The notes below the pieces were generated by a model. The model was not told the DNA's origin. It saw only the letters and a list, made by a program, of their open reading frames with translations, and ran no database searches. Shown here piece after piece: positions 23,279 through 31,095 of a DNA stretch of 42,737 nt (position 1 is the stretch's first letter; each line of letters starts with the position of its first letter). Made by a program: the position numbers and the translations under genes. The DNA is taken from positions 1 to 42,737 of the forward strand of contig JAGLCR010000025.1 in NCBI GenBank assembly GCA_023146135.1, read 5' to 3'. This DNA is from Bacteroidales bacterium. GTDB lineage: Bacteria > Bacteroidota > Bacteroidia > Bacteroidales > UBA1556.

Positions 23279-23998
23279 ATGAAAAAAATTCTCCTTCTTT
23301 TTTTATCACTCACCTTTAGTAGTCAAATTTATAGTCAAACAGAAAAAATAGAGATTAATAATTTATCAAAGAGATATCAAAGTGGAGAATTTGGTTTGGA
23401 GGCACTTAAAGAATATGGAGCTGCTTGGCAAAAGCTAATTCAAGACATGGATGGTTATCCTAACTTACCATACAACCCTATTACGAAATCTCTCGTATTC
23501 AATTATATACTAGACACAAAACTTGAGAAAGAAAAGGTGTTTTCACGTATTTTAGAATGGTCAGCAATTAATTTTGGATCAATTACTAATGTTCTTCATT
23601 ATAAAAGTCTAAAAGATGGAAAAATCATTTTGAAAGGCAACTTTGAAGTAAATTACAGAAAAGATTATAAAAATTTTTGGGGCAGTTCTAAAGAAAAATA
23701 TACAAAAACAACATGTTACCAAACTTATGTGTTTACAATAATTGAAAATAAAGTTAAACTTGAAGTAATCAATATTGAATACTCTTTTCATTATTACGGT
23801 TATACTTATGCCAATACCTATATACCATCTAAGGTAGTAAAGATAAAAATCGATAATATCTATCCTATAACTAATTTTGACAGTGATTTATGGAAAGAAA
23901 ACCTAGACTTACTTTATCAAACGAACAATAATATTATTAGAATTTCAAAAAATATAAATGATTATATTAATTCAATAGAAAAAGACTATACATTCTAA
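23279..23998 (+). CDS. Secreted DUF4468-like protein, 239 aa
   Basis: A signal peptide ends near FSSQIYSQ (residue 20). The segment from about residue 58 (LPYNPITKSLVFNYILDTKLEKEKVF) through EWSAINFGSITNVLHYK and DGKIILKGNFEV follows the DUF4468 (TBP-like fold) pattern: a paired start strand, a helix with W-x-x-x-x-F/G, and a G-x-I-x-x-x-G hairpin. The rest is beta-rich with many Tyr and a helical tail. Base composition is more AT-rich and Lys/Asn/Ile-rich than the neighbouring operon genes. Stands alone between two operons. Function unknown for the family. Confidence 0.75.
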   Translation: MKKILLLFLSLTFSSQIYSQTEKIEINNLSKRYQSGEFGLEALKEYGAAWQKLIQDMDGYPNLPYNPITKSLVFNYILDTKLEKEKVFSRILEWSAINFGSITNVLHYKSLKDGKIILKGNFEVNYRKDYKNFWGSSKEKYTKTTCYQTYVFTIIENKVKLEVINIEYSFHYYGYTYANTYIPSKVVKIKIDNIYPITNFDSDLWKENLDLLYQTNNNIIRISKNINDYINSIEKDYTF

Positions 23999-24247
23999 AT
24001 TTTATAATTGCATATGCATTTTGAATATACTAATTTAGCAAGTATATAATTCTTCAGCCAAATACACGATTAGCTTATTAGAATAAATACACTTAATCTC
24101 ATAAATAGCAAATTCAATGATTTCATGATTACTAATTCCTTGCCTAATTTTTTTTACAATTTTGGCGAAACGATGAAATTAAGAAATGCAAACCAAGTAC
24201 AACTTGAATATATCATTTTTTCTGACAAGCTGATAACAAATCATCCT

Positions 24248-24255
24248 TATCTTTG
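24248..24255 (+). promoter_or_regulatory. -7 element for uvrB
   Basis: TATCTTTG, exact TAnnTTTG, 22 nt before the ATG at 24278. No SOS-type operator could be recognised around it. Confidence 0.6.
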
Positions 24256-24277
24256 CCCTCATTAAAAAAAACAAGCA

Positions 24278-26302
24278 ATGGATTTTGAATTAGTATCGGA
24301 CTTTCAGCCCACGGGCGACCAGCCACAGGCTATCCAGCAACTGGTTAAAGGCTTAAACAGCGGTGATATGTCGCAGGTTTTACTGGGTGTTACAGGTTCA
24401 GGAAAAACCTTTACCATTGCCAATGTAATAAAAGAGGTTAATCGCCCCACATTAATACTAAGTCATAACAAGACTCTTGCTGCCCAGCTATATGGAGAGT
24501 TTAAGCAGTTTTTTCCAAAAAACGCCGTAGAGTATTTTGTCTCCTATTATGATTATTACCAGCCTGAAGCCTACTTACCCGTTACCAACACCTATATAGA
24601 AAAGGACTTACAAATAAATGATGAGATCGAAAAATTACGTTTAAGCACCACATCCTCCCTCTTGTCTGGCCGCCGTGATGTAATTGTAGTATCTTCTGTT
24701 TCATGTATTTACTCATTGGGAAACCCTGATGATTATACAAATAATATTGTAACTATAAAAGTTGGACAAACCATAAGTCGCGATTTCTTTTTACATCAAT
24801 TAGTTACCGCACTATATTCTCGATCTGAATTGGATTTTAAACGGGGTACTTTTCGAGTACGTGGTGATACGGTTGATGTATGGCCTGGTAATGAAGATAT
24901 TGCTTTTCGAATTAGTTTTTGGGGCGATGAGGTGGAATCTCTAGAAACCATAGAGCCCTCATCGGGGGGAAGTATTGAGAAACACGAATTTATCAAAATC
25001 AACCCTGCAAATATTTTTGTAACCGACCAAAGTAAAATTAAAGAGAACCTATACGCTATTCAGGACGATTTGGTTAAGCAAATTGAGTTTTTTAAATCCA
25101 TAGGAAAGCACCTGGAAGCCAAGCGACTGGAAGACCGTGTAAACTATGATTTGGAGATGATTAGGGAGTTGGGATATTGCTCCGGAATCGAAAACTACTC
25201 ACGCTATTTTGATGGTCGTGATATTGGGCAAAGGCCTTTTACGCTATTGGATTATTTCCCTGACGATTATTTGGCCGTGATTGACGAAAGTCATGTGACT
25301 ACTTCACAAATACGTGCCATGTATGGCGGTGATCGATCGAGAAAGCAAAACTTGGTCGAATATGGTTTTAGATTGCCTTCAGCGATGGACAACCGACCTC
25401 TACGTTTTGAAGAATTTGAAAACTTAACTCATCAGACAATATATGTAAGTGCTACTCCTGCTGACTACGAATTAAACAAATCCGAAGGTGTAGTAGTAGA
25501 GCAAGTTATTCGTCCAACAGGACTTCTTGACCCTAGGATTGAAGTGCGACCAAGCCTCAATCAAGTGGACGATTTATTAGATGAGGTAGAATTGACAATT
25601 GCAAAAAATGAGCGCATATTGGTAACCACATTAACCAAAAGAATGGCTGAAGAGCTAAACAAATATTTTGGCGGCTTGGGCATACGCAGTCGCTATATTC
25701 ACTCGGAAGTAGACACTTTAGAAAGGGTTGAAATCCTTAGAGAACTACGATTGGGTTCTTTTGATGTTCTTGTGGGTGTCAACCTTTTACGCGAAGGACT
25801 AGACTTGCCAGAGGTTTCTTTGGTAGCCATTTTAGATGCCGATAAAGAAGGTTTCCTTCGATCAGAGCGATCGCTAACTCAAACAGCAGGACGCGCTGCA
25901 CGTAACATAAATTCTAAGGTGATTATGTATGCCAACAAAATTACCAACTCCATGCAGCGAACCATGGATGAAACTATTCGCCGCAGAGCCAAACAAATGG
26001 CATACAACGAGAAACATGGCATCACTCCTACTCAGATTGTTAGATCTACTGATTCCATAATGAACCAAACAGCTGTTGCTGATGCTAAAAATAACAGCAA
26101 AAACGATTATCTTGAGAATAATAAAAATAGTTTTGCTGCCGATCCTGTGATTCCATATATGAAACCCGACCAACTTAAAAAAGCAATTATTAAGGCTCGC
26201 AAGAGCATGAATGAGGCGGTAAAAGATTTGGATTTTATTGATGCTGCTGGCTATCGAGACGAAGTAAAAATGCTGGAAGAACGTTTGCAAGAGATATCAT
26301 AA
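24278..26302 (+). CDS. uvrB: UvrABC excinuclease subunit B, 674 aa
   Basis: Damage-verifying helicase-like subunit of nucleotide excision repair. Walker A is GVTGSGKTFT (about 38-47); HNKTLAAQLY follows; the strand-separating beta-hairpin is YYDYYQPEAYLP; the Walker B region is VIDESHVT. The C-terminal helicase motifs are LVTTLTKRMAEEL, VGVNLLREGLDLPEVSLV and QTAGRAARN. The UVR domain that binds UvrC closes the protein (LDFIDAAGYRDEVKMLEERL). Length is normal. Its stop overlaps the start of the TatD-family gene by one base (TAATG), so the two are translationally coupled. Confidence 0.98.
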   Translation: MDFELVSDFQPTGDQPQAIQQLVKGLNSGDMSQVLLGVTGSGKTFTIANVIKEVNRPTLILSHNKTLAAQLYGEFKQFFPKNAVEYFVSYYDYYQPEAYLPVTNTYIEKDLQINDEIEKLRLSTTSSLLSGRRDVIVVSSVSCIYSLGNPDDYTNNIVTIKVGQTISRDFFLHQLVTALYSRSELDFKRGTFRVRGDTVDVWPGNEDIAFRISFWGDEVESLETIEPSSGGSIEKHEFIKINPANIFVTDQSKIKENLYAIQDDLVKQIEFFKSIGKHLEAKRLEDRVNYDLEMIRELGYCSGIENYSRYFDGRDIGQRPFTLLDYFPDDYLAVIDESHVTTSQIRAMYGGDRSRKQNLVEYGFRLPSAMDNRPLRFEEFENLTHQTIYVSATPADYELNKSEGVVVEQVIRPTGLLDPRIEVRPSLNQVDDLLDEVELTIAKNERILVTTLTKRMAEELNKYFGGLGIRSRYIHSEVDTLERVEILRELRLGSFDVLVGVNLLREGLDLPEVSLVAILDADKEGFLRSERSLTQTAGRAARNINSKVIMYANKITNSMQRTMDETIRRRAKQMAYNEKHGITPTQIVRSTDSIMNQTAVADAKNNSKNDYLENNKNSFAADPVIPYMKPDQLKKAIIKARKSMNEAVKDLDFIDAAGYRDEVKMLEERLQEIS

Positions 26303-26970
26303 TGAGTGCATTTGTAAATATACATATACATGGAAATCATGACTTAAAGAATATTAGTATTCAAAGTCGATTTATTGAAGATATAAAATCTGGTGATAAA
26401 TCTACAAACCCCTATTCTACAGGAATTCACCCATGGAATATCAATAAAATAAATGTAAAAGATCAGCTTCGTGTACTTGCCTATATGGCTCGAAGTCCTA
26501 TCGTTTGTGCCATTGGTGAATGCGGTATTGACCGATCAATTCCCATAAGCTTGGAACGCCAAATTGAAATTTTTGAAGCTCATATTCGCATTGCCAATCA
26601 CTCAAACAATCCTTTAATAATACATAATGTAAGAGCATTTTCCGACTTTCTTTTTCTCATAAAAAAGAATCTTATTCATTCCCCATGGATATTTCATGCC
26701 TATACGGGGAATTTACGTATTGCCAAAGAGTTTATTAAACATGGTGCATATCTTTCATTTGGTCATCATCTACTTCATAATAACAGTAAAGCATCTGAGG
26801 TTTTTAAGGAAATTCCATTGGAGAATATTTTTCTTGAAACCGATGATTGGGACGGTAGTATCGAACAAATATACCTTCGTGCCGCAGAGATAAAAGAAAT
26901 TCCATTGAATGAATTGAGAGAAGTGATTTTTCTCAATTACCAAAAAGTATTCAAAAACATAAGCCACTAG
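26302..26970 (+). CDS. TatD-family metal-dependent hydrolase, short form, 222 aa
   Basis: Amidohydrolase-fold protein of the TatD DNase family. Metal-site motifs are NIHIHG (His8, His10), AIGECGID (Glu), IIHNVRA (His), FHAYTG (His) and LETDDW (Asp). It is about 40 residues shorter than E. coli TatD, which is usual for the Bacteroidota form. TatD proteins act as 3'-5' exonucleases in DNA quality control, which fits the overlap with uvrB, but the exact substrate is not shown by the sequence. The first few residues of the usual N-terminus (MxFIDTHTH) are modified to MSAFVNIHIH. Confidence 0.9.
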   Translation: MSAFVNIHIHGNHDLKNISIQSRFIEDIKSGDKSTNPYSTGIHPWNINKINVKDQLRVLAYMARSPIVCAIGECGIDRSIPISLERQIEIFEAHIRIANHSNNPLIIHNVRAFSDFLFLIKKNLIHSPWIFHAYTGNLRIAKEFIKHGAYLSFGHHLLHNNSKASEVFKEIPLENIFLETDDWDGSIEQIYLRAAEIKEIPLNELREVIFLNYQKVFKNISH

Positions 26971-26984
26971 TACATACGAAAAAC

Positions 26985-27710
26985 ATGCAAGAATACTGGT
27001 TAGAACGTACTGAACTCCTCTTGGGAAAAGAGCGAGTAGAAAAACTAAAAAAATCGCACATATTAGTTGTAGGATTAGGAGGTGTGGGAGCTTATGCTGC
27101 TGAAATGTTATGCAGAGCAGGAGTTGGCGAAATGACAATTATCGATGCTGATACCATTCACCCATCAAACCGTAACCGACAGCTGATTGCATTAAAATCT
27201 ACCGAAGGAAAGCATAAAACAAAACTCCTAGAAAATCGATTATTGGATATCAATCCTGATATTAAACTGCATGTGATTGAGGAATATATAAGAGGAGATC
27301 GTTTTGACGAAATTCTAGACATTGGCTATGACTATGTGGTAGATGCCATTGATACTTTAGTGCCAAAAATGGAGCTTATTCAAAAAACCCTCAAGCATAA
27401 ACTTCCATTTATCAGTTCCATGGGCTCTGGTGGAAAAATGGATCCATCGAAAATTATTATTGCTGATTTTTCAGAAACATATAATGACAAGCTTGCTAGA
27501 ATGCTACGCAAACGCATGCACAAAAGAGGAGTACATGGAGGTTTTAAGGTGGTTTTTTCGCCCGAGCAAACAAAAAAAGAAGCAGTACAAATCGTGGAGA
27601 ACGAAGAAAATAAAAAAACTACAGTGGGTACCATTTCCTATATGCCTGCCCTATTTGGTAGTTTTATGGCCGCAGAGATTATACAAGAAATTGTCGGTGA
27701 AAAAGAATAG
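26985..27710 (+). CDS. tcdA: tRNA threonylcarbamoyladenosine dehydratase (TcdA/CsdL), 241 aa
   Basis: E1-like (ThiF/MoeB fold) ATP-dependent enzyme that cyclises t6A37 of ANN-decoding tRNAs to ct6A. Markers are the N-terminal W-L-E-R-T-E-L-L-L-G, the nucleotide loop VVGLGGVGAYAAEMLCRAGVG, DADTIHPSNRNRQ, and VVDAIDTLVPKMELI. The second half holds SSMGSGGKMDPSKI, RMLRKRMHKRGV and the late VGTISYMPALFG, as in the TcdA subfamily rather than ThiF or MoeB. It follows the TatD-family gene by 14 nt and is probably part of the uvrB transcript. Confidence 0.92.
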   Translation: MQEYWLERTELLLGKERVEKLKKSHILVVGLGGVGAYAAEMLCRAGVGEMTIIDADTIHPSNRNRQLIALKSTEGKHKTKLLENRLLDINPDIKLHVIEEYIRGDRFDEILDIGYDYVVDAIDTLVPKMELIQKTLKHKLPFISSMGSGGKMDPSKIIIADFSETYNDKLARMLRKRMHKRGVHGGFKVVFSPEQTKKEAVQIVENEENKKTTVGTISYMPALFGSFMAAEIIQEIVGEKE

Positions 27711-27724
27711 TAATTAGGTGAAAT

Positions 27725-28822
27725 TTAACGTTCAAAAAAGTCGTGAATAAACTTCCCTGATTTGGTAGACTTATCATTAAAATGAATTGGTAATAATACT
27801 TTAGTTTTCACCTCTTTACCATTCTTAGTAGCAGCTTTCCATTTTGGCATTTTATTTACTAAAGCAATGGCTTCTTTATCATAACGATTGCTATAACTTC
27901 GTACAATCCACACATTTTCCACACTCCCATCTTCCAACACATCAAAAGAAACAATAACCACAGGAATAACATATTTCTTAATCATCCATTTAGTCATATT
28001 CCTTTTATAAAACTTTCGCAATGCATCAGGCTTATGGGAGAAATAGGCAGACGAATCGAAGTCAATTACACAATGATTTATAACAGCAAGAGTATCAAGA
28101 TATTTTTGATAATTTGTATCAACAGATGAATAATACTTTACACCACGCATCCCCTCACAAAAAGCAGAGAATAATTCTTGAGAATTAGCATCCTGCGAAT
28201 CTTTCCAATCGATGCAAGCCTCACGATGTCGATTAAGATTGTAAAAAGCCCCTCCACGATAATAAAGTGCAAAGCTATCTTTCGGATATTCTGACAAATA
28301 CATAGAGAAGTATGCCACTGCCTCATTATAATGCTGAGTTTCCATTGCTACCATGGCTCGTTGAATCGGGTAATGGAGCTTATGAATACGCTCCGCCAAG
28401 TCTTCAAGTTTAATAGTTTCGGAAATAAAGTTAACATGTATCGAATTATAAGAGCGTACTTTCTTTCCTAACAGTTCTGCAGGTATCCAATTTGGCATGT
28501 TTCGAACAGCCTCTAGCACTTGATTATCCAGTACTTTTATCAAACTCATTCGCAATTCCAAATTAGTAATACTTCCATCCTTTTCAACAACAAAATTTAC
28601 CTGAACAGGTCCATCTTTTTTTTGCTTTAAGGTTTTTTGACTAAAATCAATTACATTATGTAGGTATTCGTATCGAGCAAAAGCGCCTCCTGGAAAAGAT
28701 GCACGCTTATTTACATACTCGTAAATAGGCTCGTCAACTACCTTATACTCTATTTCTTGAGCATAAATAAATAGCGGAGCAAATAAATAAAATAATATAA
28801 ATATACTTCGTAATAAATGCAT
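27725..28822 (-). CDS. TonB-domain protein with TonB-TPR-TonB layout, 365 aa
   Basis: The ATG at 28822 opens a signal sequence (LRSIFILFYLFAPLFIYAQ); a longer in-frame reading to 28945 adds 41 residues with no secretory character and is unlikely. Two TonB C-terminal-like domains are visible: one at about 60-125 (VQVNFVVEKDGSITNLEL, then VLEAVRNMPNWIPAELLGK) and one near the C-terminus (VSFDVLEDGSVENVWIV, then AIALVNKMPKWKAATKNGK). Between them lies a TPR-like helical region (YNEAVAYFSMYLSEYPKDSFALYYRG). Bacteroidota proteins of this type are called energy transducers, but this one seems secreted or anchored only by its signal and has no proline-rich spacer, so energising a receptor is doubtful. 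Convergent with tcdA, 14-nt gap. Confidence 0.82.
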   Translation of the reverse strand: MHLLRSIFILFYLFAPLFIYAQEIEYKVVDEPIYEYVNKRASFPGGAFARYEYLHNVIDFSQKTLKQKKDGPVQVNFVVEKDGSITNLELRMSLIKVLDNQVLEAVRNMPNWIPAELLGKKVRSYNSIHVNFISETIKLEDLAERIHKLHYPIQRAMVAMETQHYNEAVAYFSMYLSEYPKDSFALYYRGGAFYNLNRHREACIDWKDSQDANSQELFSAFCEGMRGVKYYSSVDTNYQKYLDTLAVINHCVIDFDSSAYFSHKPDALRKFYKRNMTKWMIKKYVIPVVIVSFDVLEDGSVENVWIVRSYSNRYDKEAIALVNKMPKWKAATKNGKEVKTKVLLPIHFNDKSTKSGKFIHDFFER

Positions 28823-29057
28823 TTTATCTAATTTGAAACGAAAATAGTGTTTTTTTACTACATCCAAGCATCTAAAAATACAATAGCTACTATTATTGCT
28901 GTAGCACATCAACACTAACAGATATTTAGGGCCATTAATAACCAAAATGCAGCGAACTTAAAGTATTAACAAAATCACGTTAATAATTATGAAATAAGCC
29001 CTATCAATGCATTGTGATTATAAACTATTTTCATAGCAGAAAACAAAAACCAGTTTT

Positions 29058-30368
29058 ATGAGCAAGTTTATTATAGAAGGAAAGCAGAAACTCCATGGAG
29101 AAATTACACCACAAGGAGCAAAAAATGAAGCATTACAAATCATCAGCGCAGTACTTCTAAGTCCTGAGGAAGTGATTATCAATAAGATTCCTAATATTCG
29201 AGATGTAAATAAACTAATTGAGCTCTTAGCTGACCTAGGTGTTAAGGTTAAGAAATTAGGTGCCGAGTCTTACTCATTCAAGGCCGACCAAGTGGACATT
29301 GATTATATGACCACTGAAAAATACAGCACTCAAGCTGCTGGATTAAGAGGTTCTGTAATGTTACTCGGACCAATGCTTGCACGATTTGGTAAAGCTTTTC
29401 TGCCCCAACCTGGCGGTGATAAAATTGGTCGTCGCAGACTCGACACCCACTTCATCGGTTTAGAAAAACTAGGTGCCAAATTCCATTATAATTCTGAAAA
29501 GAGTTTCTACAGCATAAAAGGAGATAATCTCAAAGGTAGCTTTATGCTATTAGATGAAGCCTCTGTTACAGGAACCGCAAATATATTGATGGCGGCTGTT
29601 TTAGCCGAAGGCAAAACCACTATTTTCAATGCTGCTTGTGAGCCCTATCTTGTTCAATTAAGTCGTATGCTCAATCGTATGGGTGCAAAAATAACAGGCG
29701 TTGGGTCAAACCGATTGGAGATTGAGGGCGTGAAAGAGCTTGGTGGAACAACGCATACTATGTTGGCCGATATGATTGAAGTGGGTAGTTTTATAGGGAT
29801 GGCTGCTATGACAGCCTCAGAACTACTTATAAAAGACGTGGACTACAATGAGCTAGGAATGATTCCACAGGTGTTTCAACGAATGGGAATAAAGATTGAA
29901 AAACGTGGAGACGATATTTTCGTTCCTGCACAAGAGCATTATGCCATTGAAACCTTTATCGATGGTTCCATAATGACCATTAGCGATTCACCTTGGCCAG
30001 GCTTTACTCCCGACCTTATAAGTATTGCACTGGTTGTGGCCACTCAGGCAAAGGGTAGCGTTTTAATTCATCAAAAAATGTTTGAAAGCCGTTTATTCTT
30101 TGTGGATAAACTAATTGATATGGGTGCACAGATTATCCTTTGCGATCCGCACCGAGCTACAGTAATTGGTCACGATAGACAAATGCCTTTACGTGGTATT
30201 CAGATGACTTCGCCTGATATACGTGCTGGTGTGGCACTTTTAATTGCAGCTATGTCGGCCGATGGCACTAGTATTATTCATAATATTGAGCAAATTGATC
30301 GTGGATATCAAAACATTGATGACCGACTAAATGCTCTTGGAGCAAATATTAAAAGAGTTGAATCTTAA
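29058..30368 (+). CDS. murA: UDP-GlcNAc enolpyruvyl transferase MurA, Asp variant, 436 aa
   Basis: First committed step of peptidoglycan synthesis: transfers enolpyruvate from PEP to UDP-N-acetylglucosamine. Typical motifs are GAKNEAL with Lys22 and Asn23, GLRGSVMLLGPMLAR, PGGDKIGRRRLDTH, ASVTGTAN and SPDIRAGVALLIAAM. The loop residue that is Cys115 in E. coli is Asp121 here (codon 29418-29420). MurA enzymes with Asp at this place are active and not alkylated by fosfomycin, as known for the mycobacterial and chlamydial enzymes. It is followed by trmD after 21 nt. Confidence 0.96.
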   Translation: MSKFIIEGKQKLHGEITPQGAKNEALQIISAVLLSPEEVIINKIPNIRDVNKLIELLADLGVKVKKLGAESYSFKADQVDIDYMTTEKYSTQAAGLRGSVMLLGPMLARFGKAFLPQPGGDKIGRRRLDTHFIGLEKLGAKFHYNSEKSFYSIKGDNLKGSFMLLDEASVTGTANILMAAVLAEGKTTIFNAACEPYLVQLSRMLNRMGAKITGVGSNRLEIEGVKELGGTTHTMLADMIEVGSFIGMAAMTASELLIKDVDYNELGMIPQVFQRMGIKIEKRGDDIFVPAQEHYAIETFIDGSIMTISDSPWPGFTPDLISIALVVATQAKGSVLIHQKMFESRLFFVDKLIDMGAQIILCDPHRATVIGHDRQMPLRGIQMTSPDIRAGVALLIAAMSADGTSIIHNIEQIDRGYQNIDDRLNALGANIKRVES

Positions 30369-30377
30369 GTAATTTCC

Positions 30378-30385
30378 TATTTTTG
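30378..30385 (+). promoter_or_regulatory. -7-like element directly before trmD
   Basis: TATTTTTG, exact TAnnTTTG, only 4 nt before the trmD ATG. If used, transcription would start at or just after the start codon, giving a leaderless mRNA. It may also be a chance match in the murA-trmD gap. Confidence 0.35.
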
Positions 30386-30389
30386 CAAT

Positions 30390-31067
30390 ATGAGAATCGA
30401 TATCATCACATTATTTCCCGAAATGTTTGAAGGTCCATTTGGTCACTCCATTGTTAAGCGTGCCAAGGATAAAGGTATCGTAGAAATTCATACCCATAAT
30501 TTGCGAGATTATTCTACCAACAAACATAAAAAAGTAGATGATGCACCCTATGCTGGTAAAGGTGGGATGCTGATGACACCACAACCTATTGCGGATTGTA
30601 TCGATGCATTGAAAAAGGATCGAGAATATGACGAGATATTTTATACTAGTCCTGATGGAGAATTGCTCGACCAAAATGTGGTAAACCAATATTCAGATTA
30701 TAGAAACATCATTATTCTTTGTGGACACTATAAAGGAATAGATGAACGTATTCGAGAGCACTATATAACCAAAGAGTTTTCCATTGGCGATTATGTACTA
30801 TCAGGCGGCGAATTAGCAGCCATGATATTAGTTGACAGTGTTGTACGGATAATTCCTGGGGCAATAGGCGATGAGATGTCTGCCCTATCCGATTCTTTTC
30901 AAGATGGATTAGTAGCACCTCCGGCCTATACTCGGCCAAAGAATTTTAGAGGATGGGAAGTGCCCGAGATTCTTCTTTCGGGCAATGAGAAGAAAATTGA
31001 TGAATGGAAACATGAACAAGCTGTTATACGTACAAAAGCTCGTCGTCCAGGCTTATTGGAAGATTAA
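30390..31067 (+). CDS. trmD: tRNA (guanine-N1)-methyltransferase TrmD, 225 aa
   Basis: SPOUT-class enzyme that makes m1G37 in tRNAs, guarding against +1 frameshifts. Signatures are [26 protein letters not shown], the knot region [32 protein letters not shown], and [16 protein letters not shown] before the C-terminal helical domain. Length matches the family. It follows murA by 21 nt; no terminator separates them, so read-through from murA is likely even if a local promoter is used. Confidence 0.97.
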   Translation: MRIDIITLFPEMFEGPFGHSIVKRAKDKGIVEIHTHNLRDYSTNKHKKVDDAPYAGKGGMLMTPQPIADCIDALKKDREYDEIFYTSPDGELLDQNVVNQYSDYRNIIILCGHYKGIDERIREHYITKEFSIGDYVLSGGELAAMILVDSVVRIIPGAIGDEMSALSDSFQDGLVAPPAYTRPKNFRGWEVPEILLSGNEKKIDEWKHEQAVIRTKARRPGLLED

Positions 31068-31095
31068 TATTATTGCTTAAAGTCACCTGGAAAAC

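Noticed and set aside
24173-24265. 30-codon ORF before uvrB (MKLRNANQVQLEYII...)
   Set aside because: It overlaps the uvrB promoter element, has no promoter of its own and no recognisable feature.
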